This document shows, piece after piece, positions 24,687 through 32,418 of a stretch of DNA of 64,000 nucleotides. Each line of letters starts with the position of its first letter. The stretch's first letter is position 1. The notes beneath the pieces were generated by a model that saw only the letters and a program-made list of their open reading frames with translations, was not told the DNA's origin and ran no database searches. The stretch comes from Arthrobacter sp. Edens01 (GTDB lineage Bacteria; Actinomycetota; Actinomycetes; Actinomycetales; Micrococcaceae), in the NCBI RefSeq assembly GCF_001307035.1, contig NZ_LKIU01000005.1:767200-831199 (forward strand), written 5' to 3'. The position numbers were made by a program, and so were the translations under genes.

Positions 24687-25382
24687 ATGACTGAACAGAA
24701 CGGCACAGCGCCCGCGAACGGGGCAGGAGAATCCTCCGCCCCGGCCGGCCGGCCTTCGGAGTCCCCGGACCGGGACGGCACGGACATGCCGTCGCCGGAC
24801 AGCGAATCCTCCATCGCCGCAGCCAATGATGGGGAGTCCGCAGCCGCACCTTCGGGCAGCGCGAAGTCAGGTCCCGCCAAGCTCAACGAACTGGTGGACG
24901 AACCGGCCAAGGTCATGCGGATCGGAACCATGATCAAGCAACTGCTTGAGGAAGTCCGCAACGCGCCGCTGGACGACGCCGCCCGCAACCGTCTCGCCGA
25001 AATCCATGAGCGCTCGCTCAAGGAGCTTTACGACGGCCTGGCTCCGGAACTCGTTACCGAGCTCGAACGCATCAACCTTCCGTTCCCGGACGACGCGACC
25101 CCCACTGACGCGGAGCTGCGCATCGCGCAGGCCCAGCTCGTCGGCTGGCTGGAGGGCCTGTTCCGCGGCATCCAAACGGCGATCGCAGCCCAGCAGACCG
25201 CCAACCAGCAGCTGCAGAGCAGGCTCCAGCTGCGCCAGCTGCCACCGGGCACCGTCCTGGCACCCGGCGTCGTGATTGGTGAAAACGGCGAGCCCCGGCG
25301 GGCGGGCACCGCACAGCAGCCGGGCCAGCAGCCAGGGGCCGGCCGCACCGAGCCGCACGCGGGTCCCGGACAGTATCTGTAG
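24687..25382 (+). CDS. bpa: Bacterial proteasome activator
   Basis: A 231-residue Bpa/PafE protein (DUF2587). After a disordered acidic N-terminus (~65 residues) comes the four-helix core: EPAKVMRIGTMIKQLLEEVR, RLAEIHERSLKELYDGLAPEL and DAELRIAQAQLVGWLEGLFRGIQTA. A disordered tail ends in GQYL, the C-terminal motif that docks into the 20S proteasome alpha ring and opens the gate without ATP. The ring-shaped activator delivers unfolded substrates independently of Pup. mpa, pup and prcBA are not in the window. Confidence 0.95.
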   Translation: MTEQNGTAPANGAGESSAPAGRPSESPDRDGTDMPSPDSESSIAAANDGESAAAPSGSAKSGPAKLNELVDEPAKVMRIGTMIKQLLEEVRNAPLDDAARNRLAEIHERSLKELYDGLAPELVTELERINLPFPDDATPTDAELRIAQAQLVGWLEGLFRGIQTAIAAQQTANQQLQSRLQLRQLPPGTVLAPGVVIGENGEPRRAGTAQQPGQQPGAGRTEPHAGPGQYL

Positions 25383-25395
25383 AATTTCCGGCAGG

Positions 25396-25854
25396 ATGGC
25401 ACTTTTCGCAGCAGCCCGTCAGGGGCGCAAGGACGACGTCGAACTCGGCAAGGGTGTGTGGCGCCGCGCCCACGACCGGTTCACCCGGGGACTTGACCGC
25501 TACCACCAGATGCTGGAGGGAGTGGAGGACGACGCGCTTTACAACGAGCTCGCCGTCGTCGCCAACAGCCTCGCTGCGCTGCTTCCCCGGGTCCGCTCCG
25601 TCTGCGCAGGCGCGCAGAAGCAGCTGCCCAGCTCCGGACAGGACATCCCCGGCGGCCTGATCGCCGTCCACCGCGCGCTGTCCCGCTCCGGCAATTCACT
25701 CGCCGCCGCAGCCGAAGCGGCAGCCATGTCCCGGCTGGAAGGTGAACGGTGGGGGATCGCGTCCGCCGGAGTGGAGAACGTCCGCCGCCGTGCGGCCCTG
25801 GTAGAGGAAGACGTGGCTGAGGCAGAACGCGTCCTCGCAGCTTCCCGCCCCTGA
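25396..25854 (+). CDS. Conserved helical protein encoded next to bpa (152 aa)
   Basis: Starts MALFAAARQGRKDD at ATG 25396, 13 bp after bpa. The sequence is almost wholly alpha-helical (RAHDRFTRGLDRYHQMLEG ... ALVEEDVAEAERVLAASRP), with no signal peptide or catalytic motif. The tight spacing suggests one transcript with bpa and possibly a linked role in proteolysis. The larger open frame from 25276 overlaps bpa and is not used. Confidence 0.7.
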   Translation: MALFAAARQGRKDDVELGKGVWRRAHDRFTRGLDRYHQMLEGVEDDALYNELAVVANSLAALLPRVRSVCAGAQKQLPSSGQDIPGGLIAVHRALSRSGNSLAAAAEAAAMSRLEGERWGIASAGVENVRRRAALVEEDVAEAERVLAASRP

Positions 25855-25927
25855 ACAAATTTCGCGGCGAGCTAACACCAGCCCGTTTGGTCACGGAGTT
25901 CACGGACCTGGGTGGAGGATAGTGACT

Positions 25928-26764
25928 ATGACTACATCCCCCCTCGTCACTTTCAACGACGGCAACACCATCCCCCAGCTCGGCTACGGCGTCTGGCGGG
26001 TTGAGGACGAACTCGCGGAAAAGACGGTGGGCATGGCCTTCGAGGCCGGCTACCGCCACATCGACACCGCCAAGATCTACGGCAACGAAGCCGGCGTCGG
26101 CCGTGCTATCGCCGCATCCAGCCTGCCGCGTGAAGACATGTTCATCACCACCAAGGTCTGGAACGCGGACCAGGGCTACGAAGAGACCCTGGCTGCCTTC
26201 GACGCCTCCATGGAGCGCCTGGGCCTGGAATACCTTGACCTGTACCTGATCCACTGGCTGCAGCCGAAGCAGGGCAAGTACGTGGACACTTGGAAGGCGC
26301 TCATCGAGCTGCAGAAGTCCGGCCGGGTCAAGTCCATCGGTGTCTGCAACTTCACCGTTGAGGCCCTGCAGGAGATCATCGACGCCACCGGCGTGGTCCC
26401 CGTCCTGAACCAGGTTGAAACCCACCCGTACCTGGCCCAGGCCGAACTGCGTGAGTTCGAAGCCAAGCACAACATCAAGCACCAGTCCTACTCGCCGCTG
26501 GGCTCCGGCCAGGGCCTGCTGGATGACGCTGTGCTGAAGGACATTGCAGCAAAGTACGACGGCGCCACTCCCGCCCAGGTGGTCATCGCGTGGCACCTGG
26601 CCCTCGGCAACATCGTGATCCCGAAGTCCGTCACCGAGTCCCGCATCCGCGAGAACTGGGCCGCACTGGATCTCAAGCTCTCCGATGAGGACATCCAGGC
26701 CATCAACGCCCTGGACAACGGCACCCGCTTCGGCGCAGATCCGGCAACGTCCGACTTCGCCTAG
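25928..26764 (+). CDS. Aldo/keto reductase
   Basis: A 278-residue (beta/alpha)8 NADPH-dependent carbonyl reductase. The catalytic tetrad is visible: Asp in HIDTAKIYGNE, Tyr in IYGNE, Lys in TTKVWN and His in YLIHW. The cofactor segment IPKSVTESRIREN lies near the C-terminus. It resembles the 2,5-diketo-gluconate reductase group. GGAGG (25913-25917) is ten bases before ATG 25928; GTG at 25922 is a possible alternative. It is monocistronic. Confidence 0.92.
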   Translation: MTTSPLVTFNDGNTIPQLGYGVWRVEDELAEKTVGMAFEAGYRHIDTAKIYGNEAGVGRAIAASSLPREDMFITTKVWNADQGYEETLAAFDASMERLGLEYLDLYLIHWLQPKQGKYVDTWKALIELQKSGRVKSIGVCNFTVEALQEIIDATGVVPVLNQVETHPYLAQAELREFEAKHNIKHQSYSPLGSGQGLLDDAVLKDIAAKYDGATPAQVVIAWHLALGNIVIPKSVTESRIRENWAALDLKLSDEDIQAINALDNGTRFGADPATSDFA

Positions 26765-26793
26765 CATTCCGCCCGCCTTGGCGGGAACTAAAA

Positions 26794-26828
26794 AGCCCTT
26801 TCCGGATTCTTCCGGAAAGGGCTTTTTT
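26794..26828. terminator. Bidirectional terminator between aldo/keto reductase and fliW
   Basis: agccctttccgga-ttct-tccggaaagggct, a 13-bp perfect stem, flanked by AAAA on the left and TTTTTT on the right. It serves the convergent genes on both sides. Confidence 0.95.
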
Positions 26829-26841
26829 ATGTTGGCGGGAG

Positions 26842-27240
26842 CTACGCGGCGGCTACGGCTTCCAGCGGTGCCCGGAGCGGGAGGTCCCTGCCCTCGAGGA
26901 TCACCTGGGCGCACTGCCAGGTCCGGGTGTTCACGATGACCGGAGCCAGCAGGTTCACGGTAGTACCGTTATCCGCCGGGTTGGCGACAACCAGGACACG
27001 GGCATCGGCCGGATCCTGCAGCCCGAGCTGAGCTGCCTGCTCATCGGAAATCTCCGGGTTGTACTCCGGGAGATAGACCGAAGCATCGATGGCGTAGAAG
27101 CGGCGGACGCCGGCCGAGGTGTCCGTCCCGGTGAGTGAATACAGACCGCTTGCACCGTCGATGTCTTCAAGTGCGAACTCGGTCAGCGGTTCAAGGCCGG
27201 GAGGGGGAGCCAGAAAGGAAACCGGCGTTACGGTGCTCAT
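26842..27240 (-). CDS. fliW: Flagellar assembly factor FliW
   Basis: A 132-residue FliW. FliW binds CsrA and flagellin in a partner-switching loop that sets flagellin translation. The conserved FAL..I, FYAIDASVYLPEYNPEISDEQ and VNLLAPVIVNTRTWQCAQVIL segments are present. Its start overlaps the flgL stop by 4 nt, and it is the last gene of the flgN-flgK-flgL-fliW unit. csrA lies at the far end of the flagellar region and the flagellin leader carries matching ANGGA motifs. Confidence 0.92.
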   Translation of the reverse strand: MSTVTPVSFLAPPPGLEPLTEFALEDIDGASGLYSLTGTDTSAGVRRFYAIDASVYLPEYNPEISDEQAAQLGLQDPADARVLVVANPADNGTTVNLLAPVIVNTRTWQCAQVILEGRDLPLRAPLEAVAAA

Positions 27241-28151
27241 CGCAGGAAATCCATCAGCGTGGGCTGCAGGACCTTCGCGGTGACAGCCAGGGAAGACTGG
27301 TAGGCGAGTTCCTGCAGCTTGAGGTCCAGGATGACCTGGGCAGTATCGAGGTCCTCGATTCCGGAGCGCCGGGCTTCAAGGCTGACGGACTGCTCCAAGT
27401 TGGTTTCCTCTGCTTTCAGGACACGTGCGTGGCGGATACCGACGTCCGTCTGCTGCGTGATCACCCTCTGGGTACTGGCGTCGATGCCGGGCAAGTGCGT
27501 GCTGATGTCGCCGTTGTCCCGCAGGGCGCTGACGAGGGAATCGAGTTTGGTGAAGACGTCAGGCTCCCCGTTTACGCCGCCGAAGACCTCCGCGGCGCTG
27601 GCGTCGACGCGGACCTCGGTGTTGGCATCAAGCCGGCGGTTCACAGGGCCGTGGCCTTCACCGGTGAAGGTGTAGGTCTGTGTAGGCGGAGTGCCGGATG
27701 TTTCCGCTTTCACTGCCACGCCGGCGTCGGAGTTCCCGGCAAAAATGTTCCGGCCCAGGAAGGACGTGTTGGCCTGCCCCAGCAGGTCCGACTTCAGTCC
27801 CTCGATTTCGGTGGCGATGGCAGCCTTGTTCGCCGCCGTTGCTGTGGCCGTCGATGCAGTGATCGCCAGGTCCTTGATCCGGGTGAGGATATCCGTGGTG
27901 CGGGTCAGCGCAGCGTCCACGGTGGAGAGCCAGCTGTTCGCGTCCGAGATGTTGCTCTTGTACGCCGTGTTGGCACGCATTTCTGCGCGGACCTTCAGGG
28001 CATCGGCGGTTCCGGCCGGATCGTCGGACGGCCGGGTGATGGCGGCGGACGTCTGGGCCTGCTCCTGGAGCTTGGCCAGCCGGGACATGTTGGCCTGAAG
28101 GTTCTGCTGCGCGTTGCGCGTCAGCATCAGGTTGGAGGTGCGGGTGATCAC
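27237..28151 (-). CDS. flgL: Flagellar hook-associated protein 3 (hook-filament junction)
   Basis: A 304-residue flagellin-like junction protein. The N-terminal coil (MITRTSNLMLTRNAQQNLQANMSRLAKLQEQ) and the C-terminal helix (VILDLKLQELAYQSSLAVTAKVLQPTLMDFL) are the D0/D1 coiled coils needed for export and assembly. It lies 3 bp after flgK and overlaps fliW by 4 nt. Confidence 0.94.
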   Translation of the reverse strand: MITRTSNLMLTRNAQQNLQANMSRLAKLQEQAQTSAAITRPSDDPAGTADALKVRAEMRANTAYKSNISDANSWLSTVDAALTRTTDILTRIKDLAITASTATATAANKAAIATEIEGLKSDLLGQANTSFLGRNIFAGNSDAGVAVKAETSGTPPTQTYTFTGEGHGPVNRRLDANTEVRVDASAAEVFGGVNGEPDVFTKLDSLVSALRDNGDISTHLPGIDASTQRVITQQTDVGIRHARVLKAEETNLEQSVSLEARRSGIEDLDTAQVILDLKLQELAYQSSLAVTAKVLQPTLMDFLR

Positions 28152-28154
28152 GGG

Positions 28155-29555
28155 TTACCTTCCCACAATGCCGGTGCGGTTGATGAGGGTGTCGAGCATT
28201 TCGTCGATGGCTGTCATGACCCGTGCCGCGCCCTGATAGGCGTGCTGGTAGGCCAGGAGGTTGAGGTTTTCCTCGTCCAGGTCCACCGAAGAGTTGGAAA
28301 GCTGCATGTCGATGGCGGCGGAGGCTGCGACGCCGGCCAGTTCGGCCTGCTGCATTTCCACCCGGGTGCTCGCGCCGATGCCGCTGACGAAGTTGGCCCA
28401 CTCCGCGTCGGGGGACTTGGCGGCCGTGCCCAGCTGGGCGATCTTGTCCGCAACGGAGTTATCAAGGTTGCCCATATCCACGGCGCCCGTGGCGATGTCC
28501 GAGGCGCTCTTCGCCACCACCGTCAGCGACTTTGCGGCGGGGTCGGTGCCGTGGCTGAAGAAGTCTCCAACCACGTCGCCCTTGGTGTTGATGCCCCCGT
28601 TGTGAGCCCCGTTCACCGCTGTGGCCAGGGACTTGGCGAAGTTGTTGTAGCCCTCGGCAGCGGAGGCGAGGATGCCGCCGTCGGCCGCCGGGGCCAGGAC
28701 ACTCAGGGCGCCGGCGATCTCGCCGCTGGCAGCCATGTTGGTTCCGGGGCGGTGGCTCCATTCGAGCCGGGGCGCCTCGTCGCCCATCTTGATGCCGCCG
28801 GCAACCTGCACCGGGCGGACAATGTCACCGGAAACAATGGCGTTGCCGTCGATCAGCACGTCCACCATGCCGTTGTCTGACTCGCGGACGGTGCCGCCGG
28901 CCAGGGCGGCGATGGTGGTGGTCAGCGCGTTGCGCTGGTCAATGAGTTCGTTGGCGGTGCCCCCGGAGGCCTGCACGGTGCGGATCTGCGCGTTGAGCGA
29001 GGCGATCTGCGACGCCGTTCCGTTCAGCTCCGCTTCCATGTCCTTCAGCTGCTTGTAGGCGCCGGTCCACTGCTCCTCAACGGCCTTGTAGCCGGTTGAA
29101 ATCTGGGAAGCGAGCGTGGTGGCCTGCCCGATCAATGCCGTAGCCGCGGCTTCATTCCCGGGCTTGTTGGCGACACCCTGCCAGGCTGCCCAGAACTCGG
29201 TCAGCGAGGCGGAGATGCCGTTCTTGCCCGGTTCGTTCAGGCTGGTCTCAAGGCCGGCCAGGGCGTTGGCCCGGATGGCTGAGAAACCGGACGCTGCGGC
29301 AGTGGCCCGTACCCGCGTGTCCAGCTGCATGCTGCCCAGACGCGCTATGCCGTCCACAGACACGCCCTGACCCACACGGGCGCCGGTGGCGAACTTGCCG
29401 GTGATGGCTGCTCCGCCCATGGCGGAGGTGGTGACGCGCTGGCGGGTGTAACCGGGCGTGTTGACGTTGGCGATGTTCTGGCCGACGACGTCGAGTCCCT
29501 TGCGGGCTGCGCTCAGACCGGTATAGGCGGTGTTCAGGCCGCTGAAGGTGCTCAT
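28155..29555 (-). CDS. flgK: Flagellar hook-associated protein 1
   Basis: A 466-residue FlgK. The N-terminus STFSGLNTAYTGLSAARKGLDVVGQNIANVNTPGYTRQRV carries the rod/hook/HAP signature, and the C-terminus (VDLDEENLNLLAYQHAYQGAARVMTAIDEML) is the matching D0 helix. It caps the hook before FlgL. The start is clear, 28 bp after flgN. Confidence 0.95.
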   Translation of the reverse strand: MSTFSGLNTAYTGLSAARKGLDVVGQNIANVNTPGYTRQRVTTSAMGGAAITGKFATGARVGQGVSVDGIARLGSMQLDTRVRATAAASGFSAIRANALAGLETSLNEPGKNGISASLTEFWAAWQGVANKPGNEAAATALIGQATTLASQISTGYKAVEEQWTGAYKQLKDMEAELNGTASQIASLNAQIRTVQASGGTANELIDQRNALTTTIAALAGGTVRESDNGMVDVLIDGNAIVSGDIVRPVQVAGGIKMGDEAPRLEWSHRPGTNMAASGEIAGALSVLAPAADGGILASAAEGYNNFAKSLATAVNGAHNGGINTKGDVVGDFFSHGTDPAAKSLTVVAKSASDIATGAVDMGNLDNSVADKIAQLGTAAKSPDAEWANFVSGIGASTRVEMQQAELAGVAASAAIDMQLSNSSVDLDEENLNLLAYQHAYQGAARVMTAIDEMLDTLINRTGIVGR

Positions 29556-29583
29556 GGCGTGCTGGTTCCTTTGTTCACGGTCT

Positions 29584-30069
29584 TTAGAGTTGCTTGTCCA
29601 CTATGCGGGCACCGCTGCCGGGCTTGGCCGACGTGCCGCTTGCTGTGTACGTCTTGCTTTCGGTGCCCAGACCCGCGAGGGTTTCCTGGGCAGAGCGCGC
29701 AGCAGTCCGCAGGAACTGCTCGTTTGTGTCGCGCAGGTCACGAATCTTCACAGTAAGTTCCGTCATCGCCTGCAGATGGGCCGTGAAGATCTCAGTCCAC
29801 GGGCCCGGAGGCGCGGCGGCAATGATCTCCCGAAGAGTTGCATCTTCGGCTATGCCCCACTCCTGTGCGAGTTCGGAAACGGCCACCGTCCTGGCCAGAT
29901 TTGCGGCTCGCAGGCGTTCAAGAACCTGTTCCACTTCCCGGGTAGCGTGCTGGAGCCAGCGCGTTTTGCCGGAGGTGAGGAGCAGCTGTTCTTCTTCCAG
30001 CTTGAAGGTCAGGAGCTCAAGCAGCTCCCGTTCTTCCCAGAGTAATGCGGATAGTTTTTGGGTCCCCAT
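29584..30069 (-). CDS. flgN: FlgN-type export chaperone
   Basis: A 161-residue, mostly helical protein (LLWEERELLELLTFKLEEEQLLLTSGKTRWLQHATREVE) with the FlgN N-terminal pattern, placed immediately upstream of its expected clients FlgK and FlgL. It would hold these junction proteins ready for the flagellar export gate. It is preceded by a sigma-28-type promoter at 30194-30220. Confidence 0.85.
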   Translation of the reverse strand: MGTQKLSALLWEERELLELLTFKLEEEQLLLTSGKTRWLQHATREVEQVLERLRAANLARTVAVSELAQEWGIAEDATLREIIAAAPPGPWTEIFTAHLQAMTELTVKIRDLRDTNEQFLRTAARSAQETLAGLGTESKTYTASGTSAKPGSGARIVDKQL

Positions 30070-30193
30070 GCTTTGCCCACCTCCTGCGGTTCGCGCGAAT
30101 GTCTTGTCTCCGAAGGATGCAAAGCCGCATCCTGCAACGGGTTCAAAGACCCCGCTCTCACAGGCTTGAAAACTTTTAATCCGTTGGAAACAC

Positions 30194-30220
30194 CTATCGG
30201 CGCTTGTGATTCCAATGTTA
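30194..30220 (-). promoter_or_regulatory. Sigma-28-type promoter of flgN-flgK-flgL-fliW
   Basis: On the minus strand TAAC (30220-30217), 15 bp, GCCGATAG (30201-30194). This is a one-mismatch-per-box match to the FliA/WhiG consensus TAAA-N15-GCCGATAA. The start of flgN is about 125 bp downstream. Confidence 0.75.
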
Positions 30221-30330
30221 GTGGTATGTTGCAGCTACTGCGCCAAAGTGTGGAATGAACCGGGAGACTCAGCTCCCCTCCTAGCGGTCAGCGTATTTTG
30301 TTGGGGAACAAGGACTTGGGGGTCCAAAAG

Positions 30331-31170
30331 TTGAATCGCGAAGAACGCAACCGTCTGGTTGTGGAGAACTTACCGCTGGTCGGATATCTGGTCTCAGAGG
30401 TGTGTGCCAAGGCAACGCACCTTTCCCGGGATGATCTGGCTTCGGTTGGGGCAATTGCCCTGATTACGTCCGCTGAATCTTTTAATGCGGAGCTTGGGGT
30501 GCCCTTCGGCGCCTACGCACGGCGTCGTATTGTTGGCGCTTTCGCCGACGAGATGCGCTCGAATGACTGGGCAACCCGGACAGCACGCAAGCGCATCAAG
30601 GAAACCCTTGCCGTCAAGGAAGCGCTCACTGCTGCCCTGGGCCGGTCACCGAAGGTGGACGAGATCGCTTCCGCCATGGGTGTTGACCGCACCGCCGCCG
30701 AAGACGCGCTGGCTGATGCCTCACGCACCGTCTCCCACTTGGATGACGCCGCTGCGGACTCGCTGGTGAGTGCCCTGCCCTCGCCTGAAGGATCTGCTCT
30801 CTCGGCCGAACGCATGCAGTACCTCAGGGCCGCGGTGGCTGCCCTGCCGGAGAAGATGCGCTACATCGTGGAGCAGGTCTACTTCCACGACCGCTCGGTG
30901 AAGGACCTGGCCGCCGAGCTGGGTGCCACCCACTCCGCTGTTTCACAGCAGCGCGCCGAAGCCGTCCGGCTGCTGCGTGACGGTCTGGGCACCCATTACT
31001 CAGACACGGACACTCCGGCGCCGATCGAGTCGCGGATTTCACCGGCCCGCCGGAATGCCTATCTTGCCTCAGTGGCGGAGTGGACCACGGGCGGCCTAAC
31101 CCGCCAGGATCCGCACCACGGACCCACTTTCCACGTTCCGGGACACGGGCTTAACGCTGCCGTGTCCTAG
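30331..31170 (+). CDS. fliA: Flagellar RNA polymerase sigma factor (FliA/WhiG family)
   Basis: A protein of about 279 residues with sigma-70 regions 2, 3 and 4: ENLPLVGYLVSEV and FGAYARRRIVGAFADEMRSNDW (region 2), SPKVDEIASAMGV (region 3), LPEKMRYIVEQVYFHDRSVKDLAAELG (region 4). A ~45-residue Pro/His-rich tail after region 4 is extra. The start is uncertain: TTG at 30331 (MNREERNRLV) has a G-rich site at 30318-30322 and fits the family; TTG at 30298 is the longer option. No FlgM anti-sigma gene was found nearby. Confidence 0.9.
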   Translation: MNREERNRLVVENLPLVGYLVSEVCAKATHLSRDDLASVGAIALITSAESFNAELGVPFGAYARRRIVGAFADEMRSNDWATRTARKRIKETLAVKEALTAALGRSPKVDEIASAMGVDRTAAEDALADASRTVSHLDDAAADSLVSALPSPEGSALSAERMQYLRAAVAALPEKMRYIVEQVYFHDRSVKDLAAELGATHSAVSQQRAEAVRLLRDGLGTHYSDTDTPAPIESRISPARRNAYLASVAEWTTGGLTRQDPHHGPTFHVPGHGLNAAVS

Positions 31171-31205
31171 CTCTCAAAAAACCCAAAAAATCTCTGCCGA
31201 ATTCC

Positions 31206-31232
31206 TAACACCCGTGGAATGAGGGTCGATAG
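31206..31232 (+). promoter_or_regulatory. Sigma-28-type promoter of flagellin
   Basis: TAAC (31206-31209), exactly 15 bp, GTCGATAG (31225-31232). It matches the FliA consensus with one change in each box. Transcription would start near 31239, giving a leader of about 55 nt. Confidence 0.8.
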
Positions 31233-31242
31233 CTAGGGGTAC

Positions 31243-31286
31243 AGGCCCACGGACGGGCCTCGTAGTTATCGCCCAATCACGGAGGA
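31243..31286 (+). promoter_or_regulatory. Candidate CsrA-binding leader of flagellin mRNA
   Basis: The hairpin aggccc-acggac-gggcct (31243-31260) presents ANGGA in a six-base loop. A second ANGGA (31279-31283) overlaps the Shine-Dalgarno GGAGGA (31281-31286), with the two motifs 30 nt apart. This two-site layout is what CsrA uses to block hag translation in Bacillus subtilis. Binding here is inferred. Confidence 0.65.
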
Positions 31287-31293
31287 ATTCATC

Positions 31294-32175
31294 ATGGGTT
31301 TCACAATTGCAACTAACACCTCTTCGCTCAACGCGATGCGTAACCTGACCCTGAACCAGACGGCTCAGTCCAAGTCGGTGGAGCGTCTCTCCAGCGGCCT
31401 GCGCATCAACCGTGCAGCTGACGACGCAGCCGGCCTGGCCATCTCCGAAGGTCTGAAGAACCAGATCTCCGGTCTGACCGTCGCCGGCCGCAACGCTCAG
31501 GACGGCATTAGCCTGGTCCAGACCGCTGAAGGTGCCCTGACCGAGGTCCACAACATCCTGAACCGTGTTCGTGACCTGGCTGTGCAGGCCTCGAATGATA
31601 CGAACAACGAGGATTCCCGCGGAGCAATCCAGAAGGAAATCACCGCACTTGGTTCTGAACTGGAACGTATCGCTAAGAGCACGAACTTCAACGGCATCGA
31701 CCTGCTGACCGAAGAAGCAGCCGGTGCTCCGCTGAAGATTCAGGTCGGTGCCAACGGTGGTACAACCGACGCCGCACTGAACGAGATCGAAGTCAACCTG
31801 GCTAACATTGAGGCAGTTGCTACGGCTGTCAAAGATATCGCTATTCAGACATTTACTGACGGTGCTCCGACAATGACCTCTGCTGCCAGCCAGACTGCGG
31901 CATCCGAAGCCATTGTCACGCTCGACGCGCAGATCAACAATGTCTCCACGGCCCGCGCAGATCTGGGTGCACAGCAGAACCGCCTCGAGTCCACCGCACG
32001 CTCCATCGCGGTCTCGGTCGAGAACCTCTCCGCTGCCAACTCCCGCATCCGCGACACCGACATGGCTACGGAAATGGGTAACTTCACCAAGTCCCAGATC
32101 CTGTCCAACGCTGCCACGGCAATGCTGGCCCAGGCCAACCAGATGAACTCCGGCGTTATGCAGCTCCTGCAGTAA
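31294..32175 (+). CDS. fliC: Flagellin
   Basis: A 293-residue flagellin, close to the minimum D0-D1 form. The N-terminal coil is MGFTIATNTSSLNAMRNL, with VERLSSGLRINRAADDAAGLAISE. The C-terminal coil is NSRIRDTDMATEMGNFTKSQIL, ending MQLLQ. A short variable region (~140-190) replaces the D2/D3 domains. Codon choice is more T-rich than its neighbours in places, as expected for a highly expressed gene. The Shine-Dalgarno GGAGGA is seven bases before ATG. It has its own sigma-28 promoter and a long hairpin behind it. Confidence 0.97.
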   Translation: MGFTIATNTSSLNAMRNLTLNQTAQSKSVERLSSGLRINRAADDAAGLAISEGLKNQISGLTVAGRNAQDGISLVQTAEGALTEVHNILNRVRDLAVQASNDTNNEDSRGAIQKEITALGSELERIAKSTNFNGIDLLTEEAAGAPLKIQVGANGGTTDAALNEIEVNLANIEAVATAVKDIAIQTFTDGAPTMTSAASQTAASEAIVTLDAQINNVSTARADLGAQQNRLESTARSIAVSVENLSAANSRIRDTDMATEMGNFTKSQILSNAATAMLAQANQMNSGVMQLLQ

Positions 32176-32234
32176 TAACGGAATCATCGGCGGGAATCCC
32201 TCGGCTGCACCGCACCAGCAGTAACCGCTTGACC

Positions 32235-32304
32235 GGCAGGGAATGGGCTGACGGGAAAAGAATGACTTGGACCTCACACTTTTCCCGTCAGCCCATTCCC
32301 TGCC
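32235..32304 (+). terminator. 26-bp perfect inverted repeat between flagellin and fliD
   Basis: Arms 32235-32260 and 32279-32304 are perfectly complementary over 26 bp, with an 18-nt loop. Downstream comes GCGTTTTATCC (32307-32317), a weak U-tract. It probably terminates or stabilises the 3' end of the flagellin mRNA and so separates flagellin from fliD levels. Confidence 0.8.
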
Positions 32305-32418
32305 TGCGGCGTTTTATCCGGCTACGGCCAGCGGTCCCATTTTCAGCAGAACCACACCGGCATTTTCCCTCCGCAGCAGCGGGTCAGAACCTGAGGGAAA
32401 CGTACAAGGAGCATTCGC

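Noticed and set aside
25481-26914. A 477-codon minus-strand frame across the bpa neighbour and the aldo/keto reductase
   Set aside because: It is antisense to two well-supported genes and crosses a strong terminator.
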